17,928 bases of DNA from Methanobrevibacter_A sp964547125 (GTDB taxonomy: Archaea > Methanobacteriota > Methanobacteria > Methanobacteriales > Methanobacteriaceae): NCBI GenBank assembly GCA_964547125.1, contig CAZJLS010000031.1, forward strand, positions 1 through 17,928, in the 5' to 3' direction. Both the position numbers and the translations under genes were made by a program. The notes below the pieces were generated by a model. The model was not told where the DNA came from. It worked only from the letters and a program-made list of their open reading frames with translations, and searched no databases. Shown here one piece after another: positions 7,583 through 14,820 of this stretch (position 1 is the first letter of the stretch; the number at the start of each line of letters is the position of its first letter).

Positions 7583-7868
7583 AAAAAATTTCTTGTGTAA
7601 CATAATTTTTGGTAAAAAATTAAATTAAAAATTTTAGTTAAAAAAAATCGTAAAAAAAATGGAATAAGACACAAAAAGGCATAAATTGAGAATCATGTTA
7701 CAACAATTATACACACCACAACAAACCCATAACACAAGCATATAAACACTACAAAATACAGTAAACACCATAAACAAACCATTTACCATAAATATGAAAA
7801 CATTTTTTTTTAATATATTTTGAAGTGGACTTTTGGCTAAAAAAATTGACGGATAAATAATCTAGATT
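7583..7868. other. Intergenic, possible coding debris
   Basis: No intact gene is seen. The segment from about 7670 to 7830 keeps the A/C-rich style of the coding DNA upstream and has a broken frame (MLQQLYTPQQTHNTSI, stop, TLQNTVNTINKP...), which may be another decayed gene end. An 8-bp inverted repeat, TGTAACAT (7596-7603) and ATGTTACA (7695-7702), spans it. Confidence 0.3.
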
Positions 7869-8310
7869 ATGATTGGCAATTTTGTCACTAATAATGGATT
7901 AATAAACTCTGAAAATAGAATTTATTGGTATAATTCTTTAATGAAATTCATAGTAGATTATTGTAAGTCTAATGATTCCGTAGATGTTTTAAGAAGATTA
8001 TATATTCATATGCAATAATTTTTTCGTGATAGTGATGACATATACAGTATATAATGATATTTTTACTAAATTTGAAGCATATGATTATTTAAAATTATAT
8101 GAGTTGCTTTTTGAAGATATGGGATGTTATGAAGTTGATTTGAAATCTTCAGTTGTAAGGGCTATTGTCAGTAGGTAATATTATTCTATTTTTTTACCTT
8201 TAAGAGATTATTTGAAGGAGAATTATGGGGAATATAATCCTTGGAATAATGAATATTTATATACTTTGAGTATTGTTATATTTAATGTGGACGGTTTTCA
8301 ACTACCTTAA
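7869..8310 (+). pseudogene. Decayed gene of unknown family, about 147 codons
   Basis: ATG 7869 opens 49 codons (MIGNFVTNNGLINSENRIYW...VDVLRRLYIHMQ) to TAA at 8016. The same frame continues FFRDSDDIYS to TAA at 8052, then the +1 frame takes over (NDIFTKFEAYDYLKLYELLFEDMG...VVRAIVSR), has a TAA at 8176 and goes on as YYSIFLPLRDYLKENYGEYNPWNNEYLYTL to a final TAA at 8310. Collinear coding-like pieces with acidic and aromatic character point to one lost gene. The family is not recognised. Codon style is T-ending, unlike the pseudogene at 6994-7582, so the two were separate genes. Confidence 0.6.
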
Positions 8311-8933
8311 TTAAATTAAAATAATGTTTGATTAAATGCACTATTTATTATTAATTTACTATTATTATTTAATCTATTTTTAATTAAACATGGGGGGTTA
8401 TTGTTCGTCCATTTTTTTTCTTGATTTAATTTTAGTTTAAATTGCTTTATTTTAAAAAATAAGGTTTCTAATTAATTTTTTAAAAATTAAGTCAAATGTA
8501 TGAAAATATGCTTTGGACGGTTTTATTAAATAAAATATATGATTAATTAAATTAATTAATGGAATTGGTATTGTTCTTTTTATTTATCATTATTTTAATT
8601 TATTGATGAGATATTTTTTTCATTAGCTCTTAAATTGGGGTTGTGTTTAAAGTTCATTAAGATTATTTATTGAAATTATTTTTAGTTTTATAGTTAATTA
8701 TATGCTTATACTTTTCTATATCTATATAATTCATTTTTAATAGGTTATTTTTTCAAATAAAATAATAATAACTTGTACTCTAATTAATAAGCAATAAAAT
8801 TATAAAAAACAATAAACAACACGATAAATTTTATATAAAATACCAAATCCTATAATTCTTATTAATTAGAAACAATAAACTTTAATTAATTAATAAAAAT
8901 TTTAAAATTAAAATTAGTAGGGATAATAAGATT
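8311..8933. other. Long AT-rich intergenic region
   Basis: No gene, RNA or clear hairpin was found in this 0.6-kb stretch. It is very AT-rich with many TTAATTAA-type runs. The word TGGACGGTTTT occurs at 8288-8298 and again at 8514-8524, with a partial inverted copy (CGTCCA) at 8406-8411. The right end must carry the promoter of the DUF368 gene, but so many TATA-like words exist that no single one can be chosen. Confidence 0.5.
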
Positions 8934-9797
8934 ATGAATTATAAACTTTTAGATGCATTCTTCATTTTCATTAGAGGACTATTTATGGGTTCAGCAGACA
9001 TAGTTCCAGGTGTAAGTGGAGGAACAATAGCCTTAATAACTGGAATATATGAAAGATTAGTAACTGCAATAAGTAATATTAAACTTAGATGGATTAAACC
9101 TTTAATACAGTTAAATAAAAAGGAATTTATAAGTGAATTAAAAGCAGATATTGATTTTCCTTTTTTCATACCTTTAATATTAGGTATAGGTATTGCATTT
9201 TTATCATTATCTAAAGTAATAGGATATTGTTTAGATGTTTACACGGCATATACTTTCGCATTCTTTTTAGGTCTTATTATTGCATCAGCTTTTATTCTAT
9301 TTACACAAATTGAAGAAATTAATATTATAAATATACTTTTAATTATTGTTTTTGCAGTTTTAACTTGGATTTTTGTAGGTTTGAATCCTATTGCAGCTAA
9401 TCATTCACTACCAATTATATTCATATCAGCAGTTATTGCTATTTGTGCAATGATTTTACCAGGTATTAGTGGATCTTTTATTTTATTATTATTAGGACAA
9501 TATGAATATATGTTAAGTGCATTGTCTTCATTTAAAATATTGGATATTATTGTTTTTGTTGTTGGTGCTGTTATTGGTTTGCTTGGTTTTAGTCGTTTTG
9601 TTAAATATGCATTTGAGAAATATCATTCAGCCACTATTGCTTCACTTATGGGTATTATGATTGGAACAATCCGTTTACCATGTAATAATATTTTAAATTC
9701 TATGAATGGTTCTTCAAGCTTTTTAATACTTGGTTTAATTATAATTGGTTTTGCTTTAATTGTTATATTGGAAAATAAGTTTAAAATTGCTGATTAA
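8934..9797 (+). CDS. DUF368 membrane protein, polyprenyl-phosphate transporter-like
   Basis: 287 aa, ATG preceded by GGGAT at about 9 bases. Two inverted-repeat halves are visible. The first signature is GSADIVPGVSGGTIALITG (19-37); the matching one is ILPGISGSFILLLLGQYE (174-191). Around eight hydrophobic segments cover the rest. This is the DUF368 family, some bacterial members of which (PopT) have been shown to return undecaprenyl phosphate across the membrane for envelope synthesis. Methanobacteriales also use polyprenyl phosphate carriers for pseudomurein and glycans, so lipid-carrier recycling is the likely role, by inference. The stop overlaps the stop of the convergent gene by 4 bp. 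Codon choice turns from A-ending to T-ending in the second half (after about 9500). Confidence 0.87.
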   Translation: MNYKLLDAFFIFIRGLFMGSADIVPGVSGGTIALITGIYERLVTAISNIKLRWIKPLIQLNKKEFISELKADIDFPFFIPLILGIGIAFLSLSKVIGYCLDVYTAYTFAFFLGLIIASAFILFTQIEEINIINILLIIVFAVLTWIFVGLNPIAANHSLPIIFISAVIAICAMILPGISGSFILLLLGQYEYMLSALSSFKILDIIVFVVGAVIGLLGFSRFVKYAFEKYHSATIASLMGIMIGTIRLPCNNILNSMNGSSSFLILGLIIIGFALIVILENKFKIAD

Positions 9798-10249
9798 ATT
9801 AAAGTGAAATAGGTTTTGAAATCATTATTTATTTTTAACCATGCTTCTTTACAGTATGCTGGAGATTGTGTGACAAGTTTACTTAAATATTCTTGCTTTT
9901 CTTCTGCTTTACTGTCAAGAGGTGTTGGTTCTCCTTTTGTATTTAAATAAACTAGTATATTATCAGTAATTTTTATTAATCCTTTGTTTTTTACACGTAG
10001 TTCACCTAAAAATTTTCCTATCAGATTAGTTTCAAATTTTTTAAGTGTTGCTTCTTTTTCATCCACTATTGTGTATTCTATATTGGATAGTTTTTCTTCT
10101 CTGTATTTTTCATATTCTTTTTTCAAGTAGTTTAGTGCATTTTTGTTTAATGGTTTATAGTAGTCAGTGTTTGGTATTTTTTCAAATACTAAGATTTTTT
10201 CGTCTTTTAGGTTTACTTTTTCTATTGGATTTTCGAGTTTTTCTCTCAT
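9794..10249 (-). CDS. Hypothetical protein, 151 aa
   Basis: An intact frame with no recognised family. The product is charged and soluble-looking with no signal peptide or membrane segment: an N-terminal half with KEYEKYREEKLS and a KKFETNLIGKF segment, then a more compact part with ITDNILVYLNTKGEPTPL and SPAYCKEAWLKINNDF. The ATG overlaps, in ATGA form, the stop of the membrane-protein fragment at 10246-10443. That is the usual sign of translational coupling and shows the two once formed an operon. That partner is now a promoterless fragment because a HepT/MntA cassette lies between it and the living copy, so expression of this gene may be reduced or depend on read-through. Function unknown. 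Confidence 0.7.
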   Translation of the reverse strand: MREKLENPIEKVNLKDEKILVFEKIPNTDYYKPLNKNALNYLKKEYEKYREEKLSNIEYTIVDEKEATLKKFETNLIGKFLGELRVKNKGLIKITDNILVYLNTKGEPTPLDSKAEEKQEYLSKLVTQSPAYCKEAWLKINNDFKTYFTLI

Positions 10250-10443
10250 TTTTCTTCAATCCTAATATTTTTTTCCTTTTCTAGGTTTATTTTTTTTATT
10301 AGGTAGTATATTATCATTCCTATAAAATAGCAGATTATGTCTAGATTGTCGGTTATGCTGTTGCTTCTCCATAATGGTGTTATGTATTCTCCAAGTATGG
10401 ATAGGATTATGGTTATTGGTATTAGGTGTTTTAGTTGTGTTAC
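10246..10443 (-). pseudogene. Severed 3' end of the membrane-protein gene (original tail)
   Basis: On the minus strand, bases 10443-10290 are identical to the 3' part of the membrane-protein gene at 11135-11488 (from TQLKHLIPITI to YYLIKK). The frame then continues with its own tail INLEKEKNIRIEEK and stops at TGA 10246, overlapping the next ATG. Upstream of 10443 the frame meets stops at once and has no start. This is therefore the original C-terminus, cut off from its gene, while the living copy at 11135-11488 ends with a different tail (NKMNIK). Confidence 0.8.
10290..10443. repeat. 154-bp perfect direct repeat, left copy
   Basis: Identical base for base to 11155-11308 in the same direction, with an offset of 865 bp. 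The outer edge is a T run (8 T here, 9 T in the other copy). Together with the right copy it brackets the 711-bp segment 10444-11154 that holds hepT and mntA. Confidence 0.93.
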
Positions 10444-10497
10444 GTTGTGGTAGTATTATATTTTCTTAAACTATCACACTTTTTGTATATCTATTTG

Positions 10498-10833
10498 TTA
10501 TATTAATCCTTCAATATATGATTTAAGTTGAGGCAGATCATATTTTATAGTTTCCCATGCAATATCAAACATTACACGTTGATAATCATGAGCATGAATA
10601 TTTCGCATATCTTTAATATCTCTCCATGGTATATTATTATGTTCTTTTTTAAATTCATCGGATAATCTTCCTACTTGTTCTCCTATCTGAATAATTACTA
10701 GCGAGCAAGCATCTTGGAATTGTTTGTTTGTTTTATATAGCTCTTCATCATCACCAAATATGGACACATGTTCTTCAATTCTATTACAATAAGTTATAAT
10801 CCATTCGAGTGCTTGTTTATCACTTTCTTTCAT
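10498..10833 (-). CDS. hepT: HepT-like HEPN toxin (RNase)
   Basis: 111 aa from the ATG at 10833, chosen because GAGGT stands 8 bases before it. A longer start at 10848 lacks a ribosome site. The all-helical HEPN domain ends with the catalytic motif RNIHAHDY, which is R-X4-H-X-Y (R77, H82, Y84). In the studied HepT/MntA pairs the toxin is an RNase and the tyrosine of this motif is modified with AMP by the partner, which switches the toxin off. All three key residues are present, so it should be active. It overlaps mntA by 14 bp (translational coupling, antitoxin first). Codon use is mixed and unlike the flanking membrane-protein gene, which supports arrival as a cassette. Confidence 0.9.
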   Translation of the reverse strand: MKESDKQALEWIITYCNRIEEHVSIFGDDEELYKTNKQFQDACSLVIIQIGEQVGRLSDEFKKEHNNIPWRDIKDMRNIHAHDYQRVMFDIAWETIKYDLPQLKSYIEGLI

Positions 10834-11116
10834 ATAACAAAACCTCATCTTTTAGAATAGTATTTAAAAATTCTTTATCGGAAACACCAGTGGTTATTAA
10901 ATCAACATGGCAATTAAATTTTTCTTCAAAGTTTCGAACTAATGAATTATATTGTATTAAACCTCTTAATTCTCCTTTATCAATAATAAAATCCAAATCA
11001 CTATCTTCTTTTGCATCTCCTCGAGCATATGAACCAAAAAGGCTTAGACGTTTTATACCATATTTTTGTGCAATTGGAACTGCAATCTCTTTAATTTCAT
11101 CAATATTATAAATCAT
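10820..11116 (-). CDS. mntA: MntA-like nucleotidyltransferase antitoxin
   Basis: 98 aa, ATG at 11116 with GAGG about 9 bases upstream. The minimal nucleotidyltransferase signature is complete: GSYARGDAKEDSDLD, that is GS-X10-D-X-D with G28, S29, D40 and D42, and a third acidic residue D72 in HVDLIT. MntA proteins neutralise HepT by adding AMP groups to its active-site tyrosine. The gene starts 18 bp after the stop of the membrane-protein gene and is probably read from the same transcript, with hepT overlapping its 3' end. Confidence 0.9.
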   Translation of the reverse strand: MIYNIDEIKEIAVPIAQKYGIKRLSLFGSYARGDAKEDSDLDFIIDKGELRGLIQYNSLVRNFEEKFNCHVDLITTGVSDKEFLNTILKDEVLLYERK

Positions 11117-11134
11117 TATTATTGGCCTCGTTTA

Positions 11135-11488
11135 TTATTTAATATTCATTTTATTTTTTTTTATTAGGTAGTATATTATCATTCCTATAAAATAGCAGAT
11201 TATGTCTAGATTGTCGGTTATGCTGTTGCTTCTCCATAATGGTGTTATGTATTCTCCAAGTATGGATAGGATTATGGTTATTGGTATTAGGTGTTTTAGT
11301 TGTGTTACTTGTTTTCCTGTGTTGTATTGTGAGAACAGGTTAACTAAAGAGAAGAATAAGGGTGTTGCTAGTAAGTCGTTTAAGTAATTGTTGAAAAATA
11401 TGTTTCCTGTTGGTTTAAGTATTGTTTGGTTAATTATGTATATACTTAAAATGAAAATTAGGATTTTTGTGTCAGTTTTGTATTTCAT
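11135..11488 (-). CDS. Small multi-spanning membrane protein, 117 aa
   Basis: The ATG at 11488 (MKYKTDTKILIF) is preferred. A longer in-frame start at 11611 would read through the region of the 22-aa peptide gene and lacks membrane-protein character there. Three or four hydrophobic helices are visible, with conserved-looking motifs NDLLATPLF between them and GEYITPLWR, then DNLDIICYFIGMIIYYL. That arrangement recalls small VanZ-like or related envelope membrane proteins, but the family is not sure. It starts 8 bp after the 22-aa peptide. Its last 51 residues lie largely in the 154-bp direct repeat, and the final residues NKMNIK differ from the original tail left at 10246-10289. It is thus a gene whose end has been rebuilt by the cassette insertion. 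Confidence 0.75.
   Translation of the reverse strand: MKYKTDTKILIFILSIYIINQTILKPTGNIFFNNYLNDLLATPLFFSLVNLFSQYNTGKQVTQLKHLIPITIILSILGEYITPLWRSNSITDNLDIICYFIGMIIYYLIKKNKMNIK
11155..11308. repeat. 154-bp perfect direct repeat, right copy
   Basis: Forms the 3' part of the living membrane-protein gene at 11135-11488. Identical to 10290-10443. Sequence diverges sharply outside both copies (after GTTAC on the right side of each; at the T run on the left side). Confidence 0.93.
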
Positions 11489-11496
11489 GTTTTTTT

Positions 11497-11565
11497 TTAT
11501 CCGCAGATTGCAAAAATGCATAGTCCTACTACTACTGCAAATACTATTGTAAAGAAATTTTCCAT
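11497..11565 (-). CDS. 22-aa single-helix membrane peptide
   Basis: ATG at 11565 is preceded by a full GGAGG (spacing about 11). The peptide is MENFFTIVFA followed by a valine-rich stretch and ends LCIFAICG, that is one membrane helix with a short acidic N-terminus and two cysteines. It ends 8 bp before the start of the 117-aa membrane protein, so they would be co-translated. The strong ribosome site and tight coupling make it better supported than most frames of this size. It may be an accessory subunit or a leader peptide. Confidence 0.55.
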   Translation of the reverse strand: MENFFTIVFAVVVGLCIFAICG

Positions 11566-11685
11566 TTCTTTTAAACCCTCCTTTAACTATATTAGTTTTG
11601 TTTTTTATCATATTTCTTTTTGTTTTTTTTAGTATTTAAAATTTAAGATTTATTTTTTTTATTTTTAAATAGAAAAAGAAACATA

Positions 11686-11697
11686 ATTATTTATGTT
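11686..11697 (+). promoter_or_regulatory. TATA-like element of the adhesin gene
   Basis: ATTATTTATGTT is centred about 30 bases before the ATG at 11722. The predicted transcript start would fall almost on the start codon, giving a leaderless or nearly leaderless mRNA. There is no ribosome site upstream of the ATG; GGAGG instead lies inside codons 1-3. Confidence 0.4.
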
Positions 11698-11721
11698 AAA
11701 AATCATTTTTTAAAAAAATTT

Positions 11722-14700
11722 ATGGAGGATTTTATAATTAATAAATCTAAAAAATATTCACTAATAGTTCTTGTATCCATTTTAGTTTTGTTTATTAGTT
11801 TAGGTAGTGTTGTTGCTGAGGATGTTAGTGTTATTGGTGATGATGATACTGTTAAGATGACTGATGTAGAATCAGATAGTGCTGTTTCTAGTAATATTAG
11901 TTCTATTAATCCGGGTGATTTTGCATCTGGTAATTCTATTTATGTAAGTCCTACTGGTAGTGATAGTGGTACTGGGTCTTCATCTGATCCGTATAAGACT
12001 ATTAGTAAGGCTGTAAGTGTTGCTAAATCTGGAACTACTATTTTCTTGTATGATGGTACTTATTCTGGAAGTAGTAATAATAATATTCGAGTTCTTAAAA
12101 GTTTGAATTTTGTTGCGATGGATAATACTTTGCCTACTGTTATTGATGGTGGTGGTGTTAATCGCCTTTTCAGTATTGGTGGTAATATTACTGTGAATTT
12201 CTTAGGTTTGACTTTGCAGAATGGTCGTGCTGTTAATGGTTCTGCTATTTCTGTTTATAATGCTTACAGTATTACTACTGTTAATATTGTTAACTGTACT
12301 TTAAAAGATAATTATGCTACTAGTATGGGTGGTGCTTTGTATATTTCTGGTATGAGTGGTAGTAGTTATAGTAAATTTATTATTGAGAACAGTACTTTAG
12401 TTAATAATTATGCTGTTTATGATGGTGGTGCTGTTTTCGTTGATAATGGTGGTAGTTTAAGTATTCGTCATACTAATTTAACTAATAATCGTGTTAATAG
12501 TAATAATGGTTTTGGTGGTGCTGTTTATAATAGTTATTTAACCTGGTGTTATGGTGCAGTATTTGAAAATAATACTGCATTTAACGGTGGGGCAATATAT
12601 AATAATTATGGTAACCTTTACACTTATTATAATAAAGGAGAAAACACATTATTCATAAGTAATGTTGCTTATGGTAGTGGTGGAGCAATATATAAAGTTA
12701 ACACTGGTATAAGCCGTATTAACAACACTTTCTTCCGTAATAACTCTGCAAGATATGGTGGAGCAATAGCATTAATCAACTCTACTGGAAACATGACAAT
12801 TATAAACTCAACATTCGCATATAATACTGCAAGTACTGAAGGTGGAGCAATATATAATAATGCACGCTCATCAGTATACACATCCTACTGTGCATTATAT
12901 GGTAACAATGCACCAACAGGAAAAAGTATAAGTTCAAAAAACACACAATGTACTGCAGATTACAACTGGTGGGGAAACAACACCAACCCTTACACATCAG
13001 GAGATACAAGTTTCCAACCAAACACTTATGTAATAATGGGTATGAATGTATCAGATAATGGAGATACTGTAGCTGTAAAAGCAACATTAAACCAATACTA
13101 TGATACAAGAGATAAAGCAGAACATAATTTAGTAGATTACATACCATTTAACCTTGTAACATTCAATTGTACAGAAGGATTCATAGCACCTACTGAAGCA
13201 ACATTAAACCATGGAGAATACACTGCAACATACTATAAAGCAGAAGATATGGGTGAAATATCAGCAACCATAGGTTCACAAACATTAAGCACAGTTGCAC
13301 CAGGTACTGGAATACTTTTAACAGTTGACAATCTAACAGCTAACCTAGGAGATACTGTAAACGTAACAGGTACTGTAAGTATAAATACCATACCAGTAAC
13401 ATCAGGTATAGTAAGCTTACCAAATGGTGCAACAGCACCAATTAACGATGATGGAACATTCTCAATACCATTCTATGTTAACATAACAACAAGTGGACTT
13501 CACTACATACCAATCACATTCTCAAATGATGAAGGTAAAACAACAAGCATGCTAGCATTAACAGTTGGAGCAATACCAACAATACTAACAATGGATGATA
13601 TAACAGGTTCACTTGGAGATACAGTAGCACTAAACGTTTATGTTAAAGATAACGCAGGAAACGATGTAAGTGGAATAGCAAAAATCCACATCTACAACCA
13701 AAATACTGAAGTAGAAGTATTCAACGGAGTAGGAACAAGCCAATACACAATCATCCAACCTGTCGGCCAATACCGTATGACAGCAACTTTCACTGGTGAC
13801 GGTTATGCAAGCTCCAAAGGAGAAGCAAACCTAATAGTAACCCGCCAAAAAGTAATAATAAGCATACCACAAGTAAACGGAGATCTTGGAGAAACCATAA
13901 CAATACCAATAAATGTAACAAACCGTTTAGGAGATAATGTAAATGGAACATTAATAGTTGACTTTAACCGCAAAACCAGAAACTTAACAGTAGTTAATGG
14001 TCATACAGAATTTAATGTAACATTACCAGAAGTTGAAGGAAACTACAACTTAACTGCAACATATCCTGAACAAGGAGACTATGGTGAAACAATCGAAGTT
14101 GCAACTGTAGGAGTTGGAGTAACAAACACCATAATAACTGGTGAAGACTTAACATTCAAATATGGAACTCCACACGATTACACCATAAAATTAACAGATG
14201 TTAATGGTGCAGTAATTGTAGGAAGACATGTAAACTTCAAATTAACACGTACCTCATCAGGTGCAAGTAAAACATACTCTGCAGTTACAGACTATGAAGG
14301 AAAAGCAACACTAACCATAAACTTAGCTGCTGGAAACTACACAGTAGAAACAACATTTGATGGAGAACACAACCGTTTCCAACCATCTAGCTGTTTCAAT
14401 ACAATAAAAATAACAACTGATGACCCATCACCAGAACCAGTAACTAACAAAACAATAACATACATATCCTCACAAGACTTTACAGAAAAATACGGTGATG
14501 CAGGATACTTTAAAGGTAAACTTTTAACAAGTGATGGAACACCTGTTGTAGGACATCACATATCAGTTAAACTAACACGTGTATCAAGTGGTGCAAACAA
14601 AGCTTATGATGTAGTAACTGATTACACTGGAGAGTTCATGTTACAAATAAACTTAGCTCCTGGAAATTATACTGCCGAATCCACCTATGAAGGTATATTA

Positions 14701-14751
14701 AACTATAGTTCTTCCAGTGCAAACAATAAGATAACTGTAACTAAAGCATAA
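11722..14751 (+). CDS. Adhesin-like surface protein: beta-helix plus Ig-like repeats
   Basis: 1009 aa. A signal peptide (KSKKYSLIVLVSILVLF..., cut near VVA/ED, residue 32) directs export. From IYVSPTGSDSGTG (73-85) a right-handed parallel beta-helix runs to about 420, with seven GGA(I/V/L) turns (203, 235, 265, 289, 320, 346, 374) often preceded by FxxN, as in Pmp-like and methanogen adhesin-like proteins; it closes with YNWWGNNTNP. About five Ig-like domains of 80-100 residues follow. The last two are clear repeats sharing KYG, LTR.SSGA.K.Y, VTDY.G and NLA.GNYT. No membrane anchor or sorting motif is seen at the C-terminus. Likely a cell-surface binding protein. Codon usage changes inside the helix near residue 280. 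Confidence 0.88.
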   Translation: MEDFIINKSKKYSLIVLVSILVLFISLGSVVAEDVSVIGDDDTVKMTDVESDSAVSSNISSINPGDFASGNSIYVSPTGSDSGTGSSSDPYKTISKAVSVAKSGTTIFLYDGTYSGSSNNNIRVLKSLNFVAMDNTLPTVIDGGGVNRLFSIGGNITVNFLGLTLQNGRAVNGSAISVYNAYSITTVNIVNCTLKDNYATSMGGALYISGMSGSSYSKFIIENSTLVNNYAVYDGGAVFVDNGGSLSIRHTNLTNNRVNSNNGFGGAVYNSYLTWCYGAVFENNTAFNGGAIYNNYGNLYTYYNKGENTLFISNVAYGSGGAIYKVNTGISRINNTFFRNNSARYGGAIALINSTGNMTIINSTFAYNTASTEGGAIYNNARSSVYTSYCALYGNNAPTGKSISSKNTQCTADYNWWGNNTNPYTSGDTSFQPNTYVIMGMNVSDNGDTVAVKATLNQYYDTRDKAEHNLVDYIPFNLVTFNCTEGFIAPTEATLNHGEYTATYYKAEDMGEISATIGSQTLSTVAPGTGILLTVDNLTANLGDTVNVTGTVSINTIPVTSGIVSLPNGATAPINDDGTFSIPFYVNITTSGLHYIPITFSNDEGKTTSMLALTVGAIPTILTMDDITGSLGDTVALNVYVKDNAGNDVSGIAKIHIYNQNTEVEVFNGVGTSQYTIIQPVGQYRMTATFTGDGYASSKGEANLIVTRQKVIISIPQVNGDLGETITIPINVTNRLGDNVNGTLIVDFNRKTRNLTVVNGHTEFNVTLPEVEGNYNLTATYPEQGDYGETIEVATVGVGVTNTIITGEDLTFKYGTPHDYTIKLTDVNGAVIVGRHVNFKLTRTSSGASKTYSAVTDYEGKATLTINLAAGNYTVETTFDGEHNRFQPSSCFNTIKITTDDPSPEPVTNKTITYISSQDFTEKYGDAGYFKGKLLTSDGTPVVGHHISVKLTRVSSGANKAYDVVTDYTGEFMLQINLAPGNYTAESTYEGILNYSSSSANNKITVTKA

Positions 14752-14760
14752 AAAAGATTT

Positions 14761-14792
14761 AAATGTGGGGGATTTGATCCTCACATTTTTTT
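14761..14792 (+). terminator. Hairpin plus T-tract terminator of the adhesin gene
   Basis: AAATGTG...GGAT and ATCC...CACATTT form a stem of about 11 bp with a small bulge and a TTG loop, followed directly by seven or more T. It lies 10 bases after the adhesin stop codon. Confidence 0.75.
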
Positions 14793-14820
14793 ACTATTTT
14801 TTTTGGGAGATTTTTTATTT

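Noticed and set aside
7596..7702. TGTAACAT/ATGTTACA inverted repeat as insertion-sequence ends
   Set aside because: Only 8 bp, about 90 bp apart, no transposase frame between them.
7640..7789. 49-codon hydrophobic minus-strand frame beginning at an ATG near 7789
   Set aside because: No ribosome site, and the reverse of A/C-rich DNA gives such V/C/L-rich frames by chance.
8288..8524. TGGACGGTTTT direct repeats as ends of a mobile element
   Set aside because: Only an 11-base match, no coding content or target duplication around it, in highly AT-biased DNA; kept only as a note in the intergenic entry.
11489..11611. Longer start (11611) for the 117-aa membrane protein
   Set aside because: It would read across the well-supported 22-aa peptide gene in another frame and adds a non-hydrophobic, low-complexity leader.
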